Below the pieces are notes generated by a model. It had not been told where the DNA came from and ran no database searches. It saw nothing but the letters and a program-made list of their open reading frames with translations. The translations under genes were made by a program, and so were the position numbers. A stretch of DNA of 64,000 bases from Nitrosospira briensis (GTDB lineage: Bacteria; Pseudomonadota; Gammaproteobacteria; Burkholderiales; Nitrosomonadaceae). Where the stretch lies: assembly GCF_900115125.1 (NCBI RefSeq), contig NZ_FOVJ01000001.1, positions 653,852-717,851 of the forward strand. The letters are read 5' to 3'. Each line of letters opens with the position of its first letter. Within the stretch, counting starts at the first letter, position 1. This document shows positions 27,401 to 37,726 of this stretch, in pieces.

Positions 27401-29210
27401 CGAGATAGATCGATTCTGTGCCATCGGCAAACACGAGGCGGGCGCCTTTTTCTTCATCCAGCGCCTGTTGTACCCGCCGTGCCGGGCTGAAACCCTCTTC
27501 CGCGAGGGACGCATGCCAAATGAAAGCGTCATTCTCGCTGATCAGCACGTCGGCGTGGCCGTCCCCATCCAGATCAACGAATTTGAGATTGGGATCGCGC
27601 ATATCGCGATAGAGCCGCGAGGGGAAGGGGCGGAAAGATGTCCAGCCTTCCCCTTCGTCGTGTTCATAAAGGCCTGGCACCGGGTCATTCATCACCACCA
27701 GGTCTGGCTGGCCGTCACCGGCAAGGTCCATGAACTGTGCCGCTGGCTGAGCCTGCCCGCCCGCACCTCCGCCATTCACGCCTACGTTTGGCTTGATGGC
27801 AATGCGTTCCACTGGCGCGAACTCAACCTGCTTCTCGCTGATAGGGCTGATGTTGCGTTTGTAAAACCAGGCATCCGCCTGCTCGGTGAGGATGCCCGGG
27901 ATGCCCTCGCCGTGCAGGTCGGTCCACTGATACGCTGCTTCGTCCACCCCAATAGGCAGGTTCTCCAGGCTGGTGGGATCCACCTCATGCACCGTATCCT
28001 GCACGATGGGTTGGGTATATTCATACTCAAGCGGAGGCAGGCTGTGCTTGAGATAGCCACTATTATTGCGCTTGTAGCCGCTTTGGGTAACGGCCAGCAG
28101 GAAGGTGTAGACCGGGTTGCGAGCGTTCGTCGGATCTTCTTCGTGCGAGTAAGTGAAGTCCGTGGAGCGCACCAGGCAATCGCTGCCCACTCCTTCTTCG
28201 CCCGGAAAATGATGAAACATCAGGACCCGCTGGCACAGGCGTGTGGTACGCACCTCGAAACCCGCACGGTAAGTGGAGAACGGGTCGGCGCGATGTGCCC
28301 AGTCCCCCGCATCTCCAGGTTTCGGGTTCTCGGCGTCGTGCTCGCCATAGTCGAAGACAACCTCGAACATCCAGACGGCGTTATCGAGCTGTTCCTGGGT
28401 CAGGACACGAGGACGGCGCCCGGTCTCATCCAGCAGCGAAGTACGGTTGCCGTAAAAGATGTGCTTCAGGTACTGGTTTGCAGTGCGCTGAGGGCTGACA
28501 TGTTCCCCGCGATTACGCTCGTGTGCCTGGGAGAGGTTGACGCCAATGTCGTCTTCTGCCTTGTATTTGTAGAGAACTGCATTGCCCTTGTCGTCGCGCG
28601 TTTCGCAAATCAGCCAACTGAAAATACGCAGCGGGTCGGAGGGATCCGCAATACGCGAGTTGGTGTCCTTACCGTACAGGGTGAGGATGTTGTCCCTGGA
28701 GATGGAGCGCCAGTGAATGTCTCCGTTTTCATTTGAGGTCCATCGCTCTATACGGGCGAACAGACCCTCTACCCGTGGGCGGTAGCGGTGGATGGTGTAG
28801 GCAGGATCAGTTGTCGTATCCTCGAACCGGCTGCCGTCGAGCAGGAGTTCGGGCACGAGATCCTCGGCGCCGGAAAGGATGAAAATGTCGGATTCCTCGG
28901 CATCGAAATATTGCGGCAAGCCTTTGTCTGTTTTGCGAGTGATGGAGGGCAACGACAGGCTCCAGCCGAACCCGAACGGGCCGTTACCTGAGCCGGAGTC
29001 GTAGGAAAGGGAGAGTTGCGGTCCAAACCCACTACGACCTGGACTGGTTGCTATAGGCACCGACATCGAACCTGTGCCGGTTACCGGATTAGCGGCGAAC
29101 TTTTCGCCTATGCCTCTGATCGCGCCGCCACCTTTGGGCAGGGAGATGGAGGGGGCAGCGAGCTTCTGCTGGTCTTTATCCTGATTGGTAGGCTTGGCTT
29201 CCGGAGCCAT
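21411..29210 (-). CDS. Fused TcB-TcC Tc-toxin component with Rhs cocoon and variable C-terminal cargo, 2599 aa
   Basis: ATG at 29210 with GAGG upstream. Order: SpvB domain (about 20-300, SLSYDSGSGNGPFGFGWSL); beta-propeller with FG-GAP-like repeats DLAGDGQPDL, DLDGDGHADV, DMSGDGLTDL and DIDGTGTTDI (about 495-665); TcB middle region with VHYASSTKFYL and FHGFGMVEQWD (about 740-835); Rhs/YD repeats (about 1500-2200); and the Rhs core, about 2220-2280, with DEESGFNYHGARYYMPWLAR and two DPSG motifs 19 residues apart. That DPxG pair is the self-cleavage signature of Rhs/TcC proteins. After it come about 320 residues: basic, then Pro/Ala/Lys-rich and disordered-looking, ending in a glycine-zipper-like hydrophobic stretch (GIGAGPGAIIGAGIGAVSYG) and WEMMEEYEKEMR. 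This cargo matches no effector I recognise. TcB and TcC are separate genes in the classical systems. Confidence 0.92.
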   Translation of the reverse strand: MAPEAKPTNQDKDQQKLAAPSISLPKGGGAIRGIGEKFAANPVTGTGSMSVPIATSPGRSGFGPQLSLSYDSGSGNGPFGFGWSLSLPSITRKTDKGLPQYFDAEESDIFILSGAEDLVPELLLDGSRFEDTTTDPAYTIHRYRPRVEGLFARIERWTSNENGDIHWRSISRDNILTLYGKDTNSRIADPSDPLRIFSWLICETRDDKGNAVLYKYKAEDDIGVNLSQAHERNRGEHVSPQRTANQYLKHIFYGNRTSLLDETGRRPRVLTQEQLDNAVWMFEVVFDYGEHDAENPKPGDAGDWAHRADPFSTYRAGFEVRTTRLCQRVLMFHHFPGEEGVGSDCLVRSTDFTYSHEEDPTNARNPVYTFLLAVTQSGYKRNNSGYLKHSLPPLEYEYTQPIVQDTVHEVDPTSLENLPIGVDEAAYQWTDLHGEGIPGILTEQADAWFYKRNISPISEKQVEFAPVERIAIKPNVGVNGGGAGGQAQPAAQFMDLAGDGQPDLVVMNDPVPGLYEHDEGEGWTSFRPFPSRLYRDMRDPNLKFVDLDGDGHADVLISENDAFIWHASLAEEGFSPARRVQQALDEEKGARLVFADGTESIYLADMSGDGLTDLVRIRNGEACYWPNLGYCRFGAKVDMDNAPHFDRQEQFEHKRIRLADIDGTGTTDIIYLHQDGVRLYFNQSGNSWGQPQPLPVFPRVDELVSIHPTDLLGNGTACLVWSSPLPGDAQRHMRYVDLMGGQKPHLLVKSINNLGAETRVHYASSTKFYLQDKRDRKPWITRLPFPVHVVERVETHDHISRNRFVTRYAYHHGYFDGVEREFHGFGMVEQWDTEEFATLAEGGALSESTNIDLASHVPPVHTKTWFHTGIYVGRNHVSDFFAGLLNGNNKDEYYHEPGLSPDQARERLLPDTVMPSGLTLEEEREACRALKGSMLRQEVYALDGSTKEKDPYTVTEQNFAIQVLQRRGQNPYGVFLTHAHETINHHYERNPTDSRDAHVLTLEVDNFGNVLKQAAVGYGRRQPDSDLDAEDQAKQAQMLIIYTENGVTNTIDAADDHRTPLPCETRTYQLTGVDAPAPAGRLTFAEVLAAGIAATAIDYEQSPADQALQKRLIEHERIYYRPDDLGVAAGDVLALLPLGIIEPLALPGESYKLAFTPGLITTVYGDRVSDAMLETDGRYVHTEAEDEWWIPSGRVFLSPDSGDTPVQEFAYARQHFFLPHRYRNPFHTDAVSTETILTYDAYDLLLLETRDALDNRVTVGERDTSGTITREGNDYRVLQPWLISDPNRNRTAMAFDALGMVVGTAVMGKPTPALVEGDSLEGFLPDLDQSQIDAFFTDQRGPITNTLLAGATTRIIYDVDRYYRLGDVAKPVYAATLARETHVSDPLPAGELKIQVSFSYSDGFGREIQKKIQAEAGPVIEDGPVVSTRWVGSGWTIFNNKGKPVRQYEPFFDDSHDFRFGKQVGVSTVLFYDPVERVVGTLHPNHTWEKVVSNPWRTETWDVNDTVLIADPKTDPDVGDFFRRLPEEDYLRTWYAQREGGALGPQEQAAALKTAVHAATPTATHADSLGRSFLTVAHNKFKRTDTAEADPPIEEFYATRVIFDIEGNQREVIDANGHIVMRYDYDIAGPAEDEEAAQARIHQASMEAGEHWVLNDVAGNAIYAWDSRDHRFHTVYDPLRRPMDSFLQEGEGTELLVGHTTYGETQPDPESGNLRGKVVQFFDQAGIVTTDEYDFKGNALRSQRQLAIEYKTTLDWSGDIQLEADIYTSRTRYDALNRPIQLIAPHSNQPNAKINVIQPIYNEANLLEEMHAWLDHGSEPEDWLNPDTANFHAVTNIDYDAKGQRMRIDYGNGASTLYDYDPLTFRLVHLLTRRDATAFPDDCPQPAPAGWPGCQVQNLHYTYDPAGNITHIRDDAQQAIYFRNRRVEPSADYIYDAIYRLIEATGREHLGQMGGAPIPHSYNDAGRVGLLHQGDRNVMGQYVERYLYDAVGNFEEIQHRGTDPAHPGWTRTYDYLEPSLLEPTQKSNRLTSTTIGAITETYSTNGDGYDPHGNMLRMPQLQVMQWDFKDQLQMTQRQAVNAEDEDGTQHQGERTWYVYDARGQRVRKVTERRNGTRKSERIYLGGFEIYHEFNGNGSDIKLERETLHIMDDKQRIALVETRTTRGEDDTPAQLIRFQFGNHLGSASLELDDQGRIISYEEYSPYGSTSYQAVSGQTETPKRYRYTGMERDEESGFNYHGARYYMPWLARWASTDPSGLIAGPNLYLYVNGNPIIASDPSGREEKQLWLMEQKRLQIHPIATRVSRGITSLQRAALRVLDTWFGSQAGANWAHPKGQSFNTQPAGTQVPLQPEPGSKNMSAQHESKVAGKIAGAAGGFRRKWDGNHSVDTTVPAGTKIKQPPPEPHVKALAPLAKNLPKRTEAVVAPPPAPPAKSTSAQLKLPFAHSGAPVKAWSNPTATQQQTAFAVKPQSVQKPQFIPTSGQGVRTLDPAPSPRGAIRGTIAGIIAAEAPGLVEKGIRKLGGSETAAKTGGFLTAVGTAAALGAAAGAPAGGIGAGPGAIIGAGIGAVSYGWDELGDALFGGPSIWEMMEEYEKEMR

Positions 29211-29231
29211 ACGATGCCTCTACTATTGGTT

Positions 29232-29300
29232 GTGGGGTAGTAAAGCGAAGTGCAACCCATCGTTGTTTCGATGGGTTGCGCCATGCTCCACCCATCCTAC
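29232..29300. repeat. Palindromic repeat (GTAGGATGGGT element), copy 2
   Basis: Inverted arms GCAACCCATCG (29252-29262) and CGATGGGTTGC (29269-29279) pair perfectly around TTGTTT. The outer arm ends CCACCCATCCTAC at 29300, the same end as copy 1 at 21193-21282. It lies between the divergent TcB-TcC and hrpA genes, so it could also affect transcription there. Confidence 0.65.
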
Positions 29301-29475
29301 GAACTCCCGGCTACGAACGATGGTGATGCAACCGGTCCCATCGGCCTCGGTTTTTTGTTTATAGGTAATGAAAATGAGAAGTCAAGGTTATTTCCTTTCC
29401 ACTTTGAATTTGAGAGTATCCCGCCCAACCGCACCACTACGGTAAAATACACGTCCTTTCTTGTACAACTGGCTG

Positions 29476-33357
<3,882 letters not shown>

Positions 33358-33376
33358 TTTTCACTCACTCACCCGA

Positions 33377-34318
33377 CTAAGCGGCAGTTGGAAAGTCGTT
33401 CGACAGTTCCGGCAAAGTTCGCTCTATGTGATAATTCGCCCCCAATCGGCATTCGGCGTTAGGGCCCACTTTTACTATGTCGGAACCGGCATTTGCCGTT
33501 TCGACGCAAACAAAGCGTTCGTAATCGTCGTCTTTCAAGTCGCCCATTCCGGTTGATATTTTTGCCCACGGGTTCCACACCACCGCGGTTTTGCTACCTG
33601 TGGATTTGATTCTGATCCGGCGGCCAAACATGGCATCATCGATCAACAGTTCTCGATCTACATCCCGGTAGATACGGTCGACCTCGGTGCCGATCGTTAT
33701 AGTACCGGTCTGAAGTTTTAAAAGGGCATTGTCGGCTTTATCTATGTATTCAGTTCCATCCAGCCCCGATATCGCTACCTGATCGATATGCCCGACCCTG
33801 AAGTATGTGTGCAGCGCCTGGGTTATATGAAACGTTTGGGAGGTCGTGTTACGGGTGATCAACTCCAGGTTCAGTGAGTCTCCAACCGTAATTGCAAGGG
33901 AAAGGCTGAATCCATGCGGCCAGATAGCTCTTGTCTCGGCGGTGTCTGTCAGGCCCAACGTTACTTTGCTGTCGCCATCGGCGGTTGTCTCAGTTCCTGC
34001 CACGTTCCAGAAAAGGGTGCGTACAAAACCATGCGACGGACGGCCTAGCTGCTCGGGGTCCGGCCCGAACCATGGCCAGCAGATCGGCGTTCCGCCTTTG
34101 ATGCTTTTGCCGGGCTGATAATACGCCGATTCACTGAGGAACATCAGGTTGTGCGGTTCATTGGCGGGCTGAAAAGACAGCACCTGCCCACCATAGACGG
34201 AAATTACGGCGCCGGCTTTGGCATTATCGATCTTGATAAACGGAAATCCACCCGCGCCCTCGATAAATTTGACCTGGTCGGCGATCCCGTAATCGTTATT
34301 CAGTTGTTCGATGTTCAT
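33377..34318 (-). CDS. D-hexose-6-phosphate mutarotase (YeaD-like aldose 1-epimerase)
   Basis: 313 residues. YeaD-type enzymes interconvert the alpha and beta anomers of glucose 6-phosphate and related sugars. Visible segments: GGQVLSFQP near residue 43, KGGTPICWPWFGPDP (about 74-88), the conserved SHGFVRTLFW with its His, the catalytic-His region ITQALHTYFRVGHI (about 164), and VVWNPWAK with VCVETAN (about 250-280, containing the likely catalytic Glu). Normal length. A single gene, convergent with hrpA; no sugar-metabolism operon is visible around it. Confidence 0.92.
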   Translation of the reverse strand: MNIEQLNNDYGIADQVKFIEGAGGFPFIKIDNAKAGAVISVYGGQVLSFQPANEPHNLMFLSESAYYQPGKSIKGGTPICWPWFGPDPEQLGRPSHGFVRTLFWNVAGTETTADGDSKVTLGLTDTAETRAIWPHGFSLSLAITVGDSLNLELITRNTTSQTFHITQALHTYFRVGHIDQVAISGLDGTEYIDKADNALLKLQTGTITIGTEVDRIYRDVDRELLIDDAMFGRRIRIKSTGSKTAVVWNPWAKISTGMGDLKDDDYERFVCVETANAGSDIVKVGPNAECRLGANYHIERTLPELSNDFPTAA

Positions 34319-34465
34319 GGCTTTTTTATTTTGTCCGGTTTAGTCGGTGTAGGCTCCGTAGCCTGGACTTCAGAGGTTACATTAGGATAAAACGTTAACT
34401 TGTTGCATGAAATGATCTTATTGCCCCTATTCAATGGCAGATGCAAGCCGCGCGGCATTTGAGTA

Positions 34466-34903
34466 TCAGCAAAGCAAAATCAGCTTCGGAATAGCGTCTG
34501 CTCCAGCCCACACTATAGCATTTTGTCCGAACTCCCGGCCTAATGCTCGCGACGTCTCAAGATCCAGTCCGAGCGCAAGAAAACTCCTCTCCGCCGGCCA
34601 CTCTCCGGACGGGTCGATACCCATACCCTCGATAATCTGATCCGGCTGCGCCACGTAGCGATCCAGCCTGTCGCGAAGAGCCGCGCAAGCCCTCATGTTC
34701 GCCTCAGGACTCTCTTTTGCCCCGTATGGATTACAGGCAGTGATGAAGGCGGCACATCGATGGCCCGAAGCGGCAAAAAGCCGAGATAGCGGCTCGGAAT
34801 ATTCATCTACACGCAACGTGATGGCATCCCGGCCGGCCCCTGCCCGATAGTAGGCCGAGCGGTAAGCCATGATAAGGCTCTCGGCAACCGAGGATTTGGT
34901 CAA
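34466..34903 (-). CDS. DUF3293 domain-containing protein
   Basis: 145 residues. The pattern AYRSAYYRAG, then AAFITACNPYGAKES, then GMGIDPSGEWPAERSFLALG and GREFGQNAIVWAG is that of the DUF3293 family, small cytosolic proteins of unknown function. The start is uncertain: TTG at 34903 has GGAG 9 bases upstream, while ATG at 34870 (MAYRSAYY) has a weaker site but is closer to where the family begins. It lies 47 bp after the sugar acetyltransferase gene on the same strand, so they may share a transcript. Confidence 0.85.
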   Translation of the reverse strand: MTKSSVAESLIMAYRSAYYRAGAGRDAITLRVDEYSEPLSRLFAASGHRCAAFITACNPYGAKESPEANMRACAALRDRLDRYVAQPDQIIEGMGIDPSGEWPAERSFLALGLDLETSRALGREFGQNAIVWAGADAIPKLILLC

Positions 34904-34950
34904 GCAAAAACTCCGCTATTAACTCTCTGGCAGTGCGCCTTTACGTCCTA

Positions 34951-35532
34951 TCAAACATCAGCGAGATTTCGTATCACTTTGCATGGATTTCCCGCTGCGA
35001 AAACATTGGCCGGCATGTTCCTGGTTACCACACTTCCCGATCCAATGGTTGTTCCCCGCCCTATCGTCACGCCCGGGTTGATAACAGCGCTGCCGCCAAT
35101 CCAGACACTGTCTTCTATGCTGATTGGAATAGCAGCTTCCAAGCCCTTGTCACGCTCCTTCGCTTCCAGTGGATGCGTTGCCGTATAGAGCTGAACATTG
35201 GGTCCCAGAAACACATCGTCGCCTATAACCACGGGCGCGCAATCCAGGACGATGCAGTTATGGTTGGCGTAGAAGTTGTTGCCGACGCTGATGTTATAAC
35301 CATAATCGCAATAAAAAGGCGGTTCGATTTCGAGGTTGGAGCCTGCCGCGCCGAACAACTCGTTCAGGATAGCGACTCGTTTTTCAAGCTCGCCGGGGTC
35401 GGTATCGTTGAACACTTTCAACAGCTTTTTTGCCTGCCTTCTTTCCTCGCGCAGCAGATCATCGCCGGACCGGTATATTTGCCCGGTGAGCATTTTGTGC
35501 TTTTCGGTCTGATGTACCATCGCTATTCCCAT
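34951..35532 (-). CDS. Maltose/galactoside-type sugar O-acetyltransferase
   Basis: 193 residues. The N-terminal helical part (MLTGQIYRSGDDLLREERRQ, then a NELFG segment) is the Mac domain of maltose acetyltransferases. A left-handed beta-helix of hexapeptide repeats follows, with the family block FYCDYGYNISVGNNFYANHN and catalytic His in YTATHPLEA (about residue 120), then WIGGSAVINPGVTIG and GAGNP-like AAGNPCKVIR. It transfers acetyl from acetyl-CoA to a sugar hydroxyl; the acceptor cannot be told apart among Maa, LacA and NodL types. Start is ATG at 35532 or at 35520 (GGGA 8 bases upstream). It follows the HxlR regulator by 101 bp. Confidence 0.92.
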   Translation of the reverse strand: MGIAMVHQTEKHKMLTGQIYRSGDDLLREERRQAKKLLKVFNDTDPGELEKRVAILNELFGAAGSNLEIEPPFYCDYGYNISVGNNFYANHNCIVLDCAPVVIGDDVFLGPNVQLYTATHPLEAKERDKGLEAAIPISIEDSVWIGGSAVINPGVTIGRGTTIGSGSVVTRNMPANVFAAGNPCKVIRNLADV

Positions 35533-35633
35533 GGTTCACGCAATCAGAAGAAATGGGCGGACAAAAAAAGGACGTTGTTTTCCTGGCAGAAATTGCTTGA
35601 ATGGCCGCTACCCCAATATCTCGTAACCTGCCA

Positions 35634-36011
35634 TTAATCCTGTGAAATCTTGTTCAAGCGTTGAGCCAGCAATTCCTGCACTTCGCTTGCGGGCTCATGC
35701 TTCGCGCCCCAGCGTAACAACTCGTGGATGGCAGGCGACAGGTCAAGGCCCTTTTCTGTGAGGGTGTAAATCACCCTGCGGGCATTACCGGGATCGCGCC
35801 GGCGTAAAACGATATTGGATTCCTCCAGTTTTTTCAGCCTGTCGGAAAGTATATTTGAAGCGATTTTCTCGGGCGATGTCAGGAAATCGCGGAAGTACTG
35901 CTTGCGCATGAACATGATGTCGCGGATAACGAGCAGGCTCCACTTGTCTCCCAGGACATCAAGCGCACAGCTCACCGGGCAGGAAGAGCGCTTAAATTGA
36001 TCTCTAGTCAT
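35634..36011 (-). CDS. HxlR-family winged-helix transcriptional regulator
   Basis: 125 residues. The opening CPVSCALDVLGDKWSLLVIR, then FRDFLTSPEKIASNILSDRL (recognition helix) and RVIYTLTEKGLDL (wing), are characteristic of HxlR/MarR-like small regulators. The Cys pair near the N-terminus (CPVSC) is where redox-sensing members such as YodB and HypR keep their sensor Cys, so it may respond to electrophiles or disulfide stress. HxlR genes are often divergent from the oxidoreductase they control; here the divergent side has only a 22-codon frame (36092-36160). Its upstream region is very AT-rich, with two direct ATGCAA copies (36043 and 36071) that may be operator half-sites. Confidence 0.9.
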   Translation of the reverse strand: MTRDQFKRSSCPVSCALDVLGDKWSLLVIRDIMFMRKQYFRDFLTSPEKIASNILSDRLKKLEESNIVLRRRDPGNARRVIYTLTEKGLDLSPAIHELLRWGAKHEPASEVQELLAQRLNKISQD

Positions 36012-36091
36012 TTGGCCCCACGATATTATTTTTGATTGTAGGATGCAATTAATTTATTATACTTTTATTATGCAACCAATAAGAGGATAGA

Positions 36092-36160
36092 ATGAACTCT
36101 ATCACATTGTCGACAGTCGAATTTTTCGTAGTTCAGAATTTTGAAAACACGGCGTCATAA
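36092..36160 (+). other. Very short ORF divergent from the HxlR gene
   Basis: 22 codons (MNSITLSTVEFFVVQNFENT, then AS) with a GAGG about 6 bases before the ATG. It begins where the target of an HxlR regulator would be expected. It may be the remnant of a lost target, a leader, or chance. The rest of the gap to 36371 has no gene; AGGAG at 36357-36361 serves the next gene. Confidence 0.25.
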
Positions 36161-36371
36161 ACAGGACAAGGGGGTCTAGACGCCTCTAAAAGCGTCAAAG
36201 GAATATTGTTTTTTCACTGTTTCATGGAGAGACGCTGGTGTGCCCGGTGTTCGGGAAGTTGCGTTTTCCATCACGGGTGACCCTTGTTCTGCTGGATGCA
36301 ACTCAAAGATATGAGTGCAGCCTGCAGCGGCAAGTGAAGGCAAGCAACCAAATCAAGAGGAGTAACTGAAA

Positions 36372-36950
36372 ATGATCAAGCAAGTGATTCAGGCCGCAAC
36401 GGTGGCTCTTGCCCTTGCCGCCGCGCTTTACAGTGGCGCAGCAGCGGCGCATGGAAAAGTGGCAATGGAAGAAGACACATGCATGCGCCGGCTCGGCGAC
36501 AACAGCATGGTCCACTTAAGCGCCTACCAGCCTCAATATGAGCCGGGCGACCAATATTGCACTGAAATACCCAAGGAGGGAAATACGTTTCTGGTGGTGG
36601 ACCTTGTGGATCCTGCACTGCGTAATATACCGATAGGGGTGCGGGTGGTAAGAGGAACCAGTGAGGCAGATGATGAGACGGTGACGTATCTGCGTCCGAG
36701 TTATCATCCTGACGGGGTAATCAACGGAGAGACCAGTCTGGATGAAGGGGAATACACTGTGTTCATAACCGGAGATTCGGTTCCTCCCGTGCGCTATGAG
36801 TATCCGTTGCGGGTACAAATGATTAATTATGCGAAGACCTTCCGTGCCGCGCTCGGACCGCTGCTCGCAGCGCTTCTGCTAAGTTTCATGGCATATAAGA
36901 TCATGAACTCGAAGCGGGTGCGGCAATGGAGGTCTTCGCGGCGTCCATAG
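36372..36950 (+). CDS. Membrane-anchored periplasmic protein, putatively copper-related
   Basis: 192 residues; AGGAG lies 10 bases before the ATG. A signal peptide (AATVALALAAALYSGAAA, cleaved before AHGKVAM) gives a mature protein beginning with a His. The beta-rich domain has potential metal ligands AHGKVAMEEDTCM, NSMVHLSAYQPQ and YCTEIP. Near the end come the segment YPLRVQMINY, one transmembrane helix (LGPLLAALLLSFMAYKI, about 160-178) and a basic cytoplasmic tail. Proteins with the HGKVxMEEDxC start and the VQMINYA segment are ones I associate with ammonia and methane oxidisers. PmoD/AmoD copper proteins share this architecture (periplasmic domain plus C-terminal anchor), but I cannot show homology. 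It stands alone near copper efflux genes. Confidence 0.7.
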   Translation: MIKQVIQAATVALALAAALYSGAAAAHGKVAMEEDTCMRRLGDNSMVHLSAYQPQYEPGDQYCTEIPKEGNTFLVVDLVDPALRNIPIGVRVVRGTSEADDETVTYLRPSYHPDGVINGETSLDEGEYTVFITGDSVPPVRYEYPLRVQMINYAKTFRAALGPLLAALLLSFMAYKIMNSKRVRQWRSSRRP

Positions 36951-36994
36951 TCCATAGGCGAGTGGACCGGCGGCCTGACGATCAGCGTGATACG

Positions 36995-37276
36995 TCAGGC
37001 TGTATCAGGGGCCCCCTGTTCGCAACAGCCTGATTCCATTTGAACCGGTGGGCATTTGACCGATCCAAAGGAGCAAAAGACACAGCAATCGCCGGGAAGC
37101 GGACGCAGCAGCGTTCCGCATTCCTCGCACTCGTAATAAAACAGGCACGCATTGGTAGGCATTGCCTCTCTTTTCGCATACCCGCAGCGGGGACACGTCA
37201 GTATCGATTCCAGAGTCGGCATATCATGAGTCAAAAACTTGAGGTATCGATCGGTGGTGGGTGAACCGTGCTTCAT
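36995..37276 (-). CDS. GDCCVxC-domain (seleno)protein-type Cys-rich protein
   Basis: 93 residues from the ATG at 37276 (AGGA 7-8 bases upstream); an internal ATG at 37222 matches the usual family start (MPTLESILTCPRCGY). The protein has a CPRC pair, a second pair in YECEECGTLLR, then the signature GDCCVFCSFGSVKCPPVQ. The family is known as GDCCVxC domain-containing (seleno)proteins; here the signature positions are ordinary Cys. Likely metal-binding or redox, but no activity is established. It is the first minus-strand gene after a convergent junction with the preceding plus-strand gene. Confidence 0.85.
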   Translation of the reverse strand: MKHGSPTTDRYLKFLTHDMPTLESILTCPRCGYAKREAMPTNACLFYYECEECGTLLRPLPGDCCVFCSFGSVKCPPVQMESGCCEQGAPDTA

Positions 37277-37316
37277 TCATTCCTGGCAGGCCACAATATT
37301 GCGAAGCGGATAGTTA

Positions 37317-37670
37317 TCATCTGGCCTGCTCCGCCATCTGCCGATGGGATTCCGCAATACTCATGTTCGCCTCCGCGGCCTCTTCGTAGACACGCACCAG
37401 GGCCTGGGCGTGCTCTTTCAAATCCTCCGTTTGCCTGCCGTAGTAGTATCCATGCTTTTGGTATTCTGCGACAGCTCTTTTCTGTTCTCGTGCTTTTGCC
37501 TGCATTGCTCTGGCGGCGGTCTGGTAGTGTCTCGCCAGCGCGTTATGGTCAGCTTCGGTTTTGGCACTCTGGATAGCGCTCGTCATGTCCATTGGATGCG
37601 GGTCGATATGTGCGCAGGAAGCCAGCAATCCGAGGACAGCAAGAATGGCAAAAAAAATGCGAGCTTTCAT
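37317..37670 (-). CDS. Lipoprotein with helical repeat, paralogue of the gene at 49528
   Basis: 117 residues from the ATG at 37670 (a longer reading exists, but MKARIFFAILAVLGLLASCA is a clear lipoprotein signal with lipobox LASC). The mature part is helical with the pattern ADHNALARHYQTAA, AREQKRAVAEY, YYYGRQTEDLKEHAQAL, YEEAAEANMSIAESHRQMA. The same pattern occurs in the lipoprotein at 49528-49971. Probably a periplasmic helical bundle; function unknown. It is 57 bp downstream of copA on the same strand and may be cotranscribed with it. Confidence 0.75.
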   Translation of the reverse strand: MKARIFFAILAVLGLLASCAHIDPHPMDMTSAIQSAKTEADHNALARHYQTAARAMQAKAREQKRAVAEYQKHGYYYGRQTEDLKEHAQALVRVYEEAAEANMSIAESHRQMAEQAR

Positions 37671-37726
37671 GGTGTATCTCCGTGATGGGTTAACATGAAA
37701 AAATATCGGAGGTTGCAACCGTTATT

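Noticed and set aside
22665..28736. Long plus-strand open frames opposite TcB-TcC (22665-23927, 25065-26285, 27135-28736)
   Set aside because: They are antisense shadows of a strongly supported gene, have no family resemblance, no ribosome-binding site and no hydrophobic or domain order. Such frames are expected opposite long coding sequences with biased third positions.
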